This document shows, one piece after another, positions 45,555 to 57,659 of a DNA stretch of 64,000 nucleotides. A program made the translations under genes and the position numbers. Below the pieces are notes generated by a model. That model made no database searches, was not told where the DNA came from, and saw only the letters and a program-made list of their open reading frames with translations. The DNA lies in assembly GCA_023548195.1 (NCBI GenBank), contig JAJHZJ010000311.1, positions 11,157,299 through 11,221,298 on the forward strand, written 5' to 3'. This DNA comes from Bettongia penicillata ogilbyi (Eukaryota > Chordata > Mammalia > Diprotodontia > Potoroidae). Positions within the stretch are counted from its first letter, which is position 1. Every line of letters starts with the position of its first letter.

Positions 45555-48050
45555 TGTTGTACGTTCTCAGAGAACCAAAAAATTACCACGATAAACTCAA
45601 GTTTCAGTGTGTTTGACTGTGGCTGATCAGACCAACAGGAGCTTGGAATGCTATAACACAGACTGGGAACATATAGTTCATGTGAACATTTGGGGTGGAT
45701 ACTCCAAATCTGCACATCCTATGTTTACTTTGTGCTGTCTCAATTCTGCTTTGCTCATAGAGTACAGCACCCTTTCTGATATGGGCACATCATGCTGAGT
45801 GGTCCTGTGCCAGTGGCTCCCATGTCACACAATCAAATCCAGAGTTCTTGAGAGGCTCCTTGACAATGTCCTTGTATGGCTTCTTCTGACCACTATGTGA
45901 TTGCCTGCTCCATGTGAGTTCTTCATAAAATATTCTTTTTGGCAAGTGTACATTTTGCATTTGAACAATGTGGCCAGCCCATCAGAGTTGCTCTCTCTGA
46001 AGCATAGTTTGAATGTTTGACAGTTTAGTTCCAACAAGGACCTCAGTGTCTGGCACCTCATCCTGCCAGGTGATCTTCAAAATCTTCTTCAGGCAGTTGA
46101 AATGAAAGCGATTCAGTTTCCTGTCATAGAGCTGGTAGACTGTCCATGTTTCACAAGCAAACAGCAATGAGGTAGTACAATGGCTCTGTAGACTTTCAGT
46201 TTAGTAGTCAATCTAATACCTCTTATGTCCCATACTTTTCTTCAGAGCCTCCTAAACACTGAATTGGCTCTGGCAATATGTGCATCAACCTTTTTGTCAA
46301 TGTGTACATCACTGGAAAGTACAAACCAAGTTAAGTGAACTTATCCACATCATTCAAAACTTCTCTATTTGTTGTAATTGATAGAGCTCCTGTGTTTTCT
46401 TGGCTTTAATTACTGGGCCAAAATTAGTACAGGCAGCAGAGAATTGATCCATACTTTGTTGCATCTCTGCTTTCAAGGCTGCATTGAGTGCAAAATCATC
46501 TGCAAACAGAAGATCACGCACCAACACTCCCTCCACTTTTTTCTTGGTTTGCACCCTTTTCAAACTGAAGAATTTACCATTAGTGAGGTAGCTGATCTTA
46601 ATCATCATCATTGAAAGCATTTGACAACGTGGCTGAAAACATCATGCTAAAAAGCATGGGAGCAAGCACACAGTCCTGTTTCACTCCATTGGTGACTGGG
46701 AAGGCACGTGAGCATTGTCCACTATCCAGAACCTGAGCAGATATGCCATCATGAAATTGACGTGAAATACTGATGAACTTCTCTGGACAACCATATTTTG
46801 ACGTAATTTTCCATAAACCCTCATGACTAAGTGTCGAAGGCCTTGGTCAGATCTACAAATTTTGTGTATAGGTCTCTGTTCTGCTCCTGGTATTTCTCCT
46901 GGAGTTGTCAGTCAGCAAACACTATATTGACTGTTCCTCAGCCCTTTCTGCAGCGACACTGGCTCTCAGGTAGATGATCATCTTCCAGGTTAGAGAATCA
47001 GCCTATTAAGGAGGACTCTAGCAAGAATTTTGCCAGTAAAGACTATGAGAGAGACATCCCGATGATTGTTGCAGGGCAATCTATCCTTTTTACCTTTATA
47101 GGGATAGACAATGGAGGCAATCTTGAACTCCTGGGGTTATAACCTCCTTTTACCATATAACATGAAAAATTTCAGTCAGCTTTTGTATGGGCAAATGTCC
47201 CATATGTATGTCCCCCTATCTTGTAAATCTCAGCCAAAATAGAATCAGCACCAGGTGCTTTGCCGCATGAAAGGAGCCCAACGGCTCACAAAAATCTCTT
47301 CTTCAGTTGGAAATTCATCCAAGGAGGGATTAACATTGACCTGAGGTACACAGTTAATGGCCTCAGCATTGATTGATGATGGTCTGTTGAGAAGACTATG
47401 GAAGTGTTCAGCCCATCTCTCTAGAATCATGTCCTTATCACTAATCAATGTGGCTCCATCAGCACTGAGTAGTTGTGATGCACTACAGGTTTTTGATCAG
47501 TAAATAGCTTTCAGGGAATCATAAAAGTACTTTAGATTGTTACTATCAGCATAAAACTGAATTTTATCTGCCCTCTAGCTAGGATTCCTACATCTCTCTA
47601 TGCTCTGCTTGTACTTTACTTTTGATAGAATTAAATGCTGCTTTCTTAGAAATGGATGACTATTCTGCTGGTAAATCCTGTGGAGTTCTTGTTTTTCATT
47701 TAGCAGCTTCTGAATTTCACCATCATTTTCATCAAACCAGTCTTAGTATTTGAGAGTGTTCTGACCCAGATGAGTAAATGCAGTGCTGTAAATCAAATCT
47801 CTGAAAACTGTCCATTCCTTTTCTTCTCCATTGTTGCCAACTGTGTGTTGGCTCAATTTTCCCCCTGGATTTAGTGACAAACTATTTGAAGAGCTCTAAT
47901 TTGTTGACATTAATTCTTCTGGTAGTTACTTGCCTTGAGGGTGGCATTTTTCATGAATGCCTGCTTGTGCGCAGTTCCACAGTTCCCAGTGTTTCAGCAC
48001 TTGCTGCTTCATCACTTGCCTGTTACCACAGGACTTTGAAATATAATAGT
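45555..48050 (-). mobile_element. RTE-type LINE, antisense, 5'-truncated 2.5-kb copy
   Basis: On the minus strand, from right to left: DWFDENDGEIQKLL (47701-47760), the connector RWAEHFHSLLNRPSS (47245-47448), the RT catalytic block LLFADDFALNA with FADD (46354-46620), the post-RT block CETWTVYQL with RFHFNCLKKIL (45982-46167), and GLISHSQT near 45620 before an RTE-like tail. The endonuclease domain is mostly missing, and stops and frameshifts break the ORF. The blocks match the endonuclease/RT type of RTE-like non-LTR elements. A relative's C-terminus lies at 37655. Confidence 0.85.
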
Positions 48051-48056
48051 AAAATG

Positions 48057-48595
48057 GTATGGGTGATGTCTTTTGATTCATGCTTAAATTAGATTTAAGT
48101 GAGGCAGAATTGCATGAAGTTATCAGGCTTACTTTCTCCTCCAGAATCATCACAGTCCAGTGGCAGGACAGAATCAAGATAACTAGCAGTGGCTCAGGAT
48201 GCAGCGAATAACATTTAGCATCTTTGGTGTCTAACTAAGCTCTAAGTGCTGCACATCACCTGCTTCAGCTGCCTTCATGGCCATTGGAACAAATTGTTCT
48301 CATCCTCCCATTCTACCAGGGGAAGTCTTCACATGCCTGGGCTAGACACCTCCCTAATTCACCAATGTGTTTGAGACCTCTTGGTTATCCTCAACCTGAT
48401 TTGGTCCATCTGCTGAAATAGTTTACTGGGGTGTGGCCACTGTGTTTCCTGCAGCTTCTTAGAGTCACAGGTGAGAGTTGGGTGGAACAGGTGGACCCTA
48501 AAGGTGAAAAGCAGCCTGGAAAAGGACTTGGCAGCCATCGCACCAAAAGTACTGGTCCTCTCTGAATATATCCTATACCCCATTTGTAGATATAT
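48057..48595 (-). mobile_element. MAR1-type SINE (antisense)
   Basis: 'gatttaagtgaggcagaatt', 'ggaagtcttcacatgcctgg', 'ggttatcctcaacctgattt' + ggtcc, 'agcttcttagagtcacaggt' and 'gaaaagcagcctggaaaagg' match the copy at 32795. It abuts the truncated RTE at about 48050 in the same orientation. Confidence 0.78.
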
Positions 48596-49345
48596 AACCA
48601 TAGTGGGTAATGGAGTTAAGTATTCATGAATTTCTGGAATTCTTCCCCTTTTCCATCATATCCTTCCCCTTTCTAGATCCTTTGCAATCACTCCTACCTT
48701 CCTGTTCCTAAGTTGTTACTTTTAATCTATGGAATCTCTCCCTATTCCCTCTCTATACTCTTCCCATCCTGAAAACTCCCTAGCTACCCTATCTTATTCA
48801 CAGAGTCAGAGTTTTTTGGAGATTTCCCAAGTAGTCCTTCATGGATTTGTTCAGAGAGAAAATGGTATCAATACATTTGATCAAATCCAGTCTTGGTTAC
48901 CAGAGTGCTTCATGAACTTCCACATATCTTATCTCTTCTGCCATATGTTAGCTTTGCCCAAAATTAAGACTTTAACCTAAGATAAACTTCATTTTGTTCA
49001 TACATAGCTCTCAATTGGTGTGTTTTAAATAGCAGAAGAATCAAATTAAAACATGGCTTATTATTAAGTGGGTTCTATACACTTGGACTAAAATCCATGT
49101 CCCCCACACCTTATACTTTTATGAAACAAAAAAGCTAGAACTAACAGAAATAATGTAAATTTAGATGTCATTCTTTTCTTCAAGTACTAACATTAAGGAG
49201 TTTCACTGTATGTCCTTCTGTTAACTTTCATCAAAAGTTGAAAACAGAAAAGTCAAAGGGATCAAATAGTATTTTCCTGAGTTTTCATGGAGATAAAAAG
49301 AGAACAACCTTTTTTTGTTTGCTTAGAAATAAGAGTGATCTTTCA
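48596..49345. other. Unique sequence, no gene recognised
   Basis: An 83-codon plus frame at 48729-48980 has no motif. No repeat was identified. Confidence 0.5.
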
Positions 49346-50388
49346 ATAAATTATCAAGGAAAATATTTCAAGTAATTATCAAGGAAAACTGCCCTGATAT
49401 TCTAGAACCAGAGGGTAAAACAGAAATGGAAAGAATCCACTGATTGCCTCCTGAAAGAGACCCCCAAAAGGAAAACTCTTAGGAATATTTCAGGCAAATT
49501 GTAGAGCTCCAAGGTCAAAGAGAAAATATTGCAAGCAGCCAGAAAGAAACAATTTGAGTACTGTGGAAGCACAATGTGGACAACACAAGATCTAGCTGCT
49601 TCTACATTAAGGGACTGAAGGACTTTGCATATAATATTTCAGAAGCCAAAGGAGCTGGAATTAAAATAATCATCTATGCAGCAAAACTGAGTATATAATA
49701 CTTCAAGGGAAAAAATGGTCCTTCAATAAAAGAGAGGACTTTCAAGCATTCTTGATGAAAAGACCAGAGCTGAATAGAAAATCTGACTTTCAAATATAAG
49801 AATCAAGTGAAGCATGAAAAGGTAAACAAGGAGAAATTGTAAGGGATTTACTAAAGTTGAACTACTTACTACTACTTCTACTACTTGGAAAGGTAATATT
49901 TGTAACTTTTGAGACTTTTCTCAATATTAGGGTAGTTGGAGGGATTTTATATATAGACAGAGCACAAGGTGAGGTAAATATAAATGGTTGACATCTAAAA
50001 AATAAAATTAAGAGGCAAGAAAGGAATATGTAGGAAAAAAGAGGGAGAAATAGAATGGGGTAAATTATCTCTCACATAAAAAAGGCAAGAAAAAGCTTTT
50101 TCAATGGAGGGTAAGAGTGGTGAGATAAGAAGGAAAGAGGGAACCTCACTCTCACTACATTTGACTTAAGGAGGTAATAACATGCATACTCAATTTGGTA
50201 TGAAAATTTATCTTACAATACAGGAAAATAGGGGAAAGGGGATTAATGGGCATTAAAGGGATGATAAAAGGGAGGGCAAATGGGAGGACAGGATAATTAG
50301 AAATAAACACTTTTGAGGAGGGACAGGGTCAAAAGAGAGAACAGAATAAATGGGGGGGTATGATAGGAGGGAGGGAAATATGATTAGA
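49346..50388 (+). mobile_element. HAL1/L1 fragment, truncated at both ends
   Basis: Starts within the ORF1 C-terminal half (aactgccctgatattctaga, 'aggtcaaagagaaaatattg' + caagcag, 'acacaagatctagctgcttc' + tacattaaggga) and continues through 'gcattcttgatgaaaagacc' into the 3' UTR up to 'ggagggagggaaatatgatt'. It lines up with 55345-56425 of the longer copy. A 14-bp direct repeat (attatcaaggaaaa) sits at its 5' edge (49350 and 49375). Confidence 0.88.
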
Positions 50389-51860
50389 AGAAACCTCAGA
50401 AAATTCAAAAGGGAAAAGGTTCTTCCTCATCTTGAAAATCTCTCTGACCCAAACCATATGGATTAAGATTATTATAGTGTTCAGAAAACAAAGATGAAAT
50501 TCTTCAGAGAAATAAAATAAGGATAAAAATTCTAATTGAAGGGAGTTTGATTTGCTTAAACAGAATTGTATACATATTTTAATTTTTTTTATTCTGAACC
50601 TAACAAATATCACAAAAACAAAATGAGCATTCCTATGAATAAAATGAAACACTAAAGCAGACTCTGTGTGTGTGTTTGTGTGTACACAAAGAGAGGATTG
50701 TGTGTGTATGTGTTTGTGTGCGTGTGTATGTATGTAGATCATGGTGGCTAATGGACATCTATACTGCTACATGCTGCATTTATCCAGACCCAACAGAAGC
50801 CCCCAAATATTTGTTACAAAAGCATTGTTCAAAATCCCCTGCTCTACCTTGCTCATTTTCTAGGTAAGAAAACTGAGGATGAGAAAAGGCAAAACCAGTT
50901 GTCACAAATAATTGGCATCTCCTTGATCATCTAGTCCCGGGAAAGAAAAGTTAGAGTATATTATATGGAAGAGTCAGCAGACTTGATGTACAGCAAAAGC
51001 CATGGGGATTAATGAGATTAGAGAAAAGTTGGGAAAGAGTACACATTATTAGAACAAGGTGAGCTTCCCTGGCTCAGGCAGTTTAAGATTCCAACATGGA
51101 AGAGAATCCACATTCATCAAATGTACTTAATCCATTCTTTAAATAGCATTATAACCTCTTTAATTTCTCTCTACACTGCATTTTGTTGTTTTTGTCTCAG
51201 AGGCTTTAACTCAGAGCTGGGACCTTCACTAGGAGGCCTGTGGATTACAGGAAATAATGACCCATATATATTTAGTTGTTCAAAGGAAATTAGAGTAGTC
51301 TGATTTTTATTATTCCCTATTGCCCCACGTTCTCTGGTGTAATAACTTGCCCTGTTCTCTAATTTACTTTTACATCATCAGAAATGTATACCATTTAGTC
51401 AGATTCTCCCATGACCAATCAGGACCTGCTGCAAGCTAGGTTAACAAAACCTTCGATATAATGCCGACCTTCTTAACACAGACTAGCCAAAGACACTGAA
51501 GAGCTAATCTCTCTGTAAATTATGTGAACTGAAGAAAGTAATTTACCAACTTATTCCCCTAGGTAGCCCAGTGACCACTGTGTGTCCCTGTGAATGAATT
51601 TGACAGCTAACCTTTCTAGGTCTAATAGTCGTTTTAGATTAACCTTTATCTCTGAAAATTTTGTTGGCAATTTCCTTCCGGTTAATTTTTTAATTGTTAA
51701 TATTTTAGAATATTTTGAGGTGGCATATCTTCCCTCACTGCCCCAATCCTCCTTCTTTTGTCTCTTTCTACTGCTCTTCAGCACTGCTTGTTCATTCTGT
51801 TCAGTGTAAATACCCAGAAAAAATTGCCTCCTTTCTTTTTCCCCTGAAAGGGCAAATCTA
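50389..51860. other. Mostly unique sequence with a TG-rich patch
   Basis: 50664-50736 is tgtgtg-rich with interruptions. 50865-50915 (taagaaaactgaggatgaga) could be a MIR remnant. No gene is supported. Confidence 0.5.
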
Positions 51861-51865
51861 GAGTG

Positions 51866-52130
51866 TTTTTTTTTTTTTTTTTTGTGGAAAGGAAGGGAGG
51901 GAAGGAAGGAAGGAAGGAAGGAAGGAAGGAAGGAAGGAAGGAAGGAAGGAAGGAAGGAAGGAAGGAAGGAAGGAAGGAAGGAAGGAAGGTGGAGGATAGA
52001 AAGGAAAGAGGGAGGGGAAGGAAGTTAAGGGAGGATAGAGGGAGAAAAGGAGAAAGAAAGAAAAGAAGAGAGAAAAATAGATAAGAGAGGAGAGAAAGAG
52101 GGAGAAGAAGGAGGGAGGGAGAGGGGAGAC
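51866..52130. repeat. T18 run and (GGAA)n purine tract
   Basis: Eighteen thymines, then about 100 bp of nearly perfect GGAA/GAAG units (51894-51989) trailing into irregular purine-rich DNA to 52130. It accounts for the Lys/Glu/Gly frame and the Ser/Phe/Leu/Pro frames. Confidence 0.95.
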
Positions 52131-52965
52131 CGGGGGAGTCAAGGGGAAGGATAATCAAATATTTATGCCATCTTTTTTTTTACTTTTAAAATTCATTATC
52201 AATTTCATTTGCAATTACTAGAGTGGGAAAAAAATATATTTCTGCAGCAGATAACTATCTTCTGGACAATAGAATCTTTGTAATTTATCTATTTTTCTTT
52301 TAATTAAAACTTCAAATATAGTTTATCCTAGGTTTGATGCTGAGCTAATGTTTTGAAGGCTGCATAAAACTGATTTCCTGTTAGGCTCATTGCATTTCTC
52401 AGGACAATTGATGAAGTTTCTTGGATTCTCTAAATTCCATTACAATAGCTTAAACTGTGTGCTCTTGAACCAGAGGGATTTGGCAGGGCAAAGATGAAGA
52501 GAAGTAGTAAGTAGTCTTAATAATCAGGACTCCCGAAATTCCCTCCAACACAATCGCATTTTAAGAGCTCTATAAATTTGGCCTTTATAAACTTTTCTGC
52601 ATCCCTCCCAAACATTCCTTTTTCGTCCAGGCAGTTGTTTCATTATGAAATAAGTTCTCTACTCCAAGACAAACTAGAGCTACTTATTTTACTTTAATTT
52701 TCTTCCATCTCAGATATTTAATATGTGTGATTGTTTCTCTTGTTTTTGTGTGTACATGCATGTTTTAGCAGTAATCTGACTCATTTCCCCATGTGTACTG
52801 TCTTGGACCATTTTCTCTTTAAAGTTTGCACAAACTTAATATCCCTGAGTGTTCTTTGAGTCTCTTCTAAAACCTAACTAAATTCATCCACCCTGAATAA
52901 GCTGTTAATTCTTATTCTTGGTGCAAAAATTAATTATGAATTTACAAATATGATGCAAGGCTGTG
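52131..52965. other. Unique sequence, no gene recognised
   Basis: No assignable repeat or gene. Confidence 0.5.
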
Positions 52966-52967
52966 TG

Positions 52968-53140
52968 ATAAGGGGGAAGAAACCCTAACTTTGGAGTCTA
53001 GGGACATGGGTTCAAATGTTGCCTCTGATGCTCACTATCCAAGTGACCATGGACAAGTCACTTGACTTCCATAGCCCTCAACTTCCTCATCTATAAAATG
53101 AGAGAACTATCTAGATCAAAATGTCTAGAACAAGGATTCT
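52968..53140 (+). mobile_element. MIR/tRNA-SINE
   Basis: 'gacatgggttcaaatgttgc' carries the B-box, 'ccatggacaagtcacttgac' the core, and 'cttcctcatctataaaatga' + gag the 3' part. Confidence 0.88.
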
Positions 53141-53369
53141 TTGAATTTGTTAATGAGCACCTGTAGATTTTGTTTGTTTGTTTGTGAACAGCAAAGCTAC
53201 TGGTGCCTCCTCCCACCTCTTCTCTTGTCACTCTGTGAAAATGGGACTTGCCTCATTTCTAATCCCCTTAATACTCTGAATCTTTGTTAGGGAAAATTGT
53301 AAAGAAAGGAAAACTTGTCCCAGCCATCACATTTACCATTCAGTGGCATGTCATTCTCACTCTTCAGTA

Positions 53370-53374
<5 letters not shown>

Positions 53375-53404
<30 letters not shown>
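53375..53404. repeat. (CA)15 microsatellite
   Basis: Fifteen uninterrupted CA units. Confidence 0.96.
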
Positions 53405-53407
<3 letters not shown>

Positions 53408-53944
53408 TCACATATCTCAACCTTACAAGGGTCCAATGACTGGGCAACCTGCTCAGTACAGTCAGGCAGCAGCTGCCGTGCAGCAATGTACAGTATTGCC
53501 TGCCCTTCTAGTGAAGCAGCAGCAGAATTTTGTGAGAAGATAGGACAGCTTCTTAGTGACATGATCCACTCAGTTCAGCTTCAAAGTGCCTTGTCCCAGT
53601 GAGGCACTCACACCTTAGGAGGAGCAGTCCCAGATGCAGAATGGAGAAACTCAAAGCAAACAGCATGAAAACCCTCCAGAGGGTCACTGAGACACTGTAG
53701 TCCCAGACTTGTGAACTATCTTGGCTATATGTATTCCCTACATGTGTGCCTCATCCCCGCTCTACTCTATGTTGCCCACAAATCTTCCCACTCCTAAATT
53801 CTGAGTCTTTATAACTACTGTCCTTGATATACAATTTAGGTAAATATCTTTGCAAAATAAATAAATGAATCTTCTGGTGGATTATTAAGAGAAAACATAC
53901 TAGTGGGGACTCATGAGCCAATATACTTTGTGAGGGTAGTTGGG
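53405..53944. other. GC-richer unique sequence, function unknown
   Basis: 53420-53640 is richer in GC and in CAG/GCA triplets than its surroundings. Plus frames read QAAAAVQQ and SSEAAAEFCEKIGQLLSDM in different registers, without a recognisable family. It could be a decayed processed pseudogene fragment or a chance GC-rich patch. Confidence 0.4.
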
Positions 53945-54000
53945 GGGGATGCAATCAGAGTAAAGTGACTTGTCCAGGGTCACACACTTAGAAAATGTTT
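53945..54000 (-). mobile_element. tRNA SINE core (antisense), left part of a split copy
   Basis: 'agtgacttgtccagggtcac' + acacttagaaaatgttt is the complement of the SINE core. The copy is interrupted by a HAL1 and resumes at 56888. The last 11 bp (53990-54000) are the left target-site duplication. Confidence 0.88.
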
Positions 54001-56876
54001 AGGTGGGGGGAGGAACCAAGATGGCGGAGTAGAAAGACTCATGCATGCTAGCTCCGGAACCCACAGCCCATAAATTTCCTGTAAAAAGAACTCCCCACAA
54101 ATTCTGGAGCAGTGGAACCCACGCAGCAATGGAGAGGAGGAGATTTCCACTCCAGAGAGCCCTGAAAAACCAACTCCAAAGGTCCATCATGCACTAGACG
54201 CGGAGTGGAGCCCCTGCACTGCCCTGGCCATGCGGCTCCGAGAAGAGCAGATCCGAGCAGGCTTCAGGGAGGAATCTCCAGTGGCCGTGAAGGTCCCTCC
54301 ACCAACAGGCACTACAGGTCAGTGAGAGAGACTTCTGGGCTGGCCAAGAGGAGCGGGGTGTCTCCATAACTCAGACCCCCTCAGGAGGCAGCAGCAGAGG
54401 CAGTGGTAGCCCAAGACTCCTATAGCAGAAAGGAGCTCAGGGCCATTACTGAAGATCTCTGCAAAAACCCCCAGAGGGGGTGAGACTGGGAGGCAGCCCT
54501 GCCCCCACCTGAGCACCAGAACTTAAGCTCACATTGAATAGCAGCTGCCCCTGCCACTGAAAGCTCCAAGGCTGGGGAGCAGCATTTGAATCTCAGACCC
54601 CAAGCACTAGCTGTGCAGATCTAGGTGGGGGTGGAGAGGAATCTCAGAAGTCAAGTAACTGGCTGGGAAAATGCCCAGAAAAGGGAAAAAAATAAGACCA
54701 TAGAAGGGTACTTTCTTGGGGAACAGATGGTCCCGCCTTTCATTTCTGATGAAGAGGAACATGCTTACCATCAGGGAAAGACATAGAAGTCAAGGCCTCT
54801 GTATCCCAAACATGTGAAATAGATATCCAATGGACTCAGGTCATGTAAGAGCTCAAAAAGGATTTTGAAAATCAAGTTAGACGGGTGGAGGAAAAACTGG
54901 GAAGAGAAATGAGAGAGATGCAAGAAAAGCATGATAAACGGGTCAATGCCTTGCTAAAGGAGACCCAAAAAAATGCTGAAGAAAATAACACCTTGAAAAA
55001 TAGGCTCATTCAATTGGCAAAAGAGGTTCAAAAAACCAACGAGGAGAAGAATGCTTTCAAAAGCAGAATTACCCAAATGGAAAAAGAGGTTCAAAAGCTC
55101 TCTGAAGAAAATAGTTCTCTCAAAATTAGAATGGAACAGATGGAGGCTAATGATTTTCTGAGAAACCAAGAAATCACCAAACAAAACCAAAAGAATGAAA
55201 AAATGGAAGAGAATGTGAAATATCTCATGGGAAAAACAACTGACCTGGAAAACTAGTTCCAGGAGACACAATTGAAAAATTATGGGACTACCTGAAAGCC
55301 ATGATCAAAAAAAGAGCCTAGACATCATCTTTCATGAAATTTTCAAGGAAAACTGCCCTGATATTCTAGAACCAAAGGGCAAAATAAATATTGAAGGAAT
55401 CCATTGATCACCACCTGAAAGAGATCCAAAAAGAGAAACTCCTAGGAACACTGTGTCCAAATTCCAGAATTCCCAGGTCAAGGAGAAAATATTGCAAGCA
55501 GCTACAAAGAAACAATTCCAGTATTGTGGAAATACAATCAGGATAACACAAGATCTAGCAGCTTCTACATTAAGGGATTGAAGGGCATGGAATAGGATAT
55601 TCCAGAAGTCAAAGGAACTAGGACTCAAACCAAGAATCACCTACCCAGCAAAACTGAGTATAATACTTCAGGGGAAAATATGGTCTTTCAATGAAACAGA
55701 GGACTTTCAAGCATTCTTGATGAAAAGACCAGAGCTGAAAAGAAAATTTGACTTTCAAACACAAGAATGAGAAGCATGAAAAAGTAAACAGCAAAGAGAA
55801 GTTATAAGGGACTTACCAAAGGTGAACTGTTTACATTCCTACATGGAAAGACAATATTTGTAACTCTTAAAACTTTTCAGTATCTGGGTAGTTGGTGGGA
55901 CCACAGACACACATACACACATTCACATGCACACACACACATGTACACACATGCGTGTGCACACACATACATACATGCACGCACAGACAGAGACAGAGAG
56001 CACAGGGTAAATTGAATAGGATGGGACCATATCTTAAAAGAAACTAAGGTAAATGGTGAGAGAGAAATGTAGTGGGAGGAGAGAGAATGAAATGAAATGG
56101 GGTAAATTATATCTCATTCAAGAGGCAAGCAGGAGACTTTTTAGTGGAGGGAAAAAGAGGAGAGCTGAGAAAAAATCATGAAGTTTACCCTCATCACATT
56201 TGACTAAAGGAAGGAATAAAATGCACACTCATTTTGGTATGAAAACCTATCCTACTATACAGGAAAGTGGGGGAGAAGGAGATAAGCAGGGTGGGGGGGA
56301 TGATGGAAGGGAGGGCAACAGGAGGAGGGAGAAATTTGAAATCAACACTCAGGGAGGGACAGGATTAAAAGAGAGAATAGAAACAATGGGGGGCAGGATA
56401 GGATGGAGGAAAATACAGTTAGTCTTACACAACACGACTGTTATGGAAGTCATTTGCAAAACTACACAGATATGGCCTATATTGAATTGCTTGCCTTCCC
56501 AAAGGGAATGTGTGGGGAGGGAGGGATGGGGAGAATTTGGAACTCAAAGTTTTAGGAACAACTGTTTAGTATTGTTGTTGCTACTAGGAAATAAGAGATA
56601 CAGTTAATGGGGAATAGAAAGTCATCTGACCCTACAGGACAAAAGAGAAGATGTGGACAAGAGAAGGGAGGGATGATAGAAGAGAGGGCAGATTGGTGAT
56701 AGGGAAAATTAGAATGCTTGGTGTATTGGGGTGGGAGAGGGGATAAAAGGGGAGAAAATTTGAAATCCAGAATTTTGTGAAAATCAATGTAAAAAGTTAA
56801 ATAAATAAATTTATATTAAAAGAAATAAAAAATAAACACTCAATGGACTGGATCCCAAACAGAAAAAAAGGAAAAA
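54001..56876 (+). mobile_element. HAL1 (half-L1) retroelement, near full length
   Basis: The 5' end gaggaaccaagatggcggag, a GC-rich 5' UTR (54001-54670), a decayed ORF1 (54671-55768), no ORF2 sequence at all, then a long 3' UTR with CA/GA tracts, G-rich purine segments and an A-rich end. ORF1 present with ORF2 absent fits HAL1-type elements, which depend on other L1s for their enzymes. Duplications of agaaaatgttt lie at 53990-54000 and 56877-56887. It is inserted into an antisense SINE. Confidence 0.9.
54671..55768 (+). pseudogene. Broken ORF1 (RNA-binding protein) of the HAL1
   Basis: Begins MPRKGKKIRP with a stop at codon 11. Later segments in shifted frames read DEEEHAYHQGK and CEIDIQWTQVM. 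54885-55256 is an open heptad-repeat coiled coil (EENNTLKNRLIQLAKEVQ...), and an in-frame stop follows. The RRM/C-terminal part survives in pieces (ENCPDILEPKGK, ITQDLAASTLRD, PRITYPAKLS, FQAFLMKRPELKRKFDF). In L1-type ORF1 the coiled coil trimerises and the rest binds RNA. This copy cannot encode a full protein. Confidence 0.85.
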
Positions 56877-56887
56877 AGAAAATGTTT

Positions 56888-56960
56888 GGGGTCAGCTTTG
56901 AACTCAGCTGCCCCTGCCTCTAGGTTCAGTGCTCTATCCACTGTGCCACCTAGCTGCCAC
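56888..56960 (-). mobile_element. tRNA SINE head (antisense), right part of the split copy
   Basis: 'ggggtcagctttgaactcag' then 'gttcagtgctctatccactg' + tgccacctagctgcc. It joins directly to 53945-54000 once the HAL1 and one duplication are removed. Confidence 0.9.
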
Positions 56961-57079
56961 ATATGAGCCACTGTTTAGAAGGTTAGCCACACAGGATATT
57001 ACATATGTATGTATGAATATGCATGGAAGCGTATTTGTACATGTTATATTGACATGTTGTTGATATGCACATGTGTGTG

Positions 57080-57165
57080 TACATGAGCTAAGAAAAATTA
57101 AAAGACTTGTGCACACTCATGCAGCTAGTAATTACTGAGATAGGATTCTAATACAGGCTTACCTG
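57080..57165 (-). mobile_element. MIR-like fragment (antisense)
   Basis: 'actcatgcagctagtaatta' + ctgagataggattctaatacagg resembles antisense MIR head and core. Confidence 0.6.
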
Positions 57166-57167
57166 AT

Positions 57168-57385
57168 TGTGCATGTGTGTATGTAAACTATACATACATA
57201 TATATGTATGTGTATATATATCATGTGTGTGGATATTCCTATACATATATACCTACATATGCGCATGTAAGTTGTATGTACATTTACATTTATACAAATC
57301 CATAAATACAAAATGTATTTGTACCTTTATATGTAAATGTGTGTCTGTATAATATATATGTATATGGATATATATGTATATATTG
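57168..57385. repeat. TATG/TACA-rich tract
   Basis: Interrupted tatatgta, tgtgtg and tacata units. It accounts for the Cys/Tyr/Ile frame here. A looser patch precedes it at 56995-57075. Confidence 0.85.
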
Positions 57386-57394
57386 TATATTCTT

Positions 57395-57490
57395 TACTAT
57401 GGTGGGATAGGTGAGTTTACACTCACTAACTTACAAAGACTCCTCAGACATAAGGGAAGAACGTCAAAATTAATCCCTTAGAATCTGGAT
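57395..57490 (+). repeat. Unassigned direct repeat, copy A
   Basis: 'ggtgggataggtgagtttac' + ac, 'actaacttacaaagactcct' + cagacataaggga and 'agaacgtcaaaattaa' recur as copy B near 58708-58800. The family is unknown. Confidence 0.7.
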
Positions 57491-57659
57491 TGCAGACATA
57501 TCTGCGTGTAGACGATAAAATGAGCCTATGATATAAATACACATTTTATATGCATACGTATCATTCACACTTCAGTGTGAATTTATACTGCTGAGAAAGT
57601 GATACCTTTGTATAGCTTTGTGTCTCATCACATAATAAGAAACTGTCCTCCATTAAAGG

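Noticed and set aside
46354..46620. 88-codon minus-strand frame with a FADD motif as a live reverse transcriptase
   Set aside because: Flanking ORF2 blocks lie in other frames separated by stops, and the endonuclease part is missing, so the copy is dead.
54885..55256. Coiled-coil frame as a host gene
   Set aside because: It is the middle of HAL1/L1 ORF1, with upstream and downstream stops and HAL1 UTRs on both sides.
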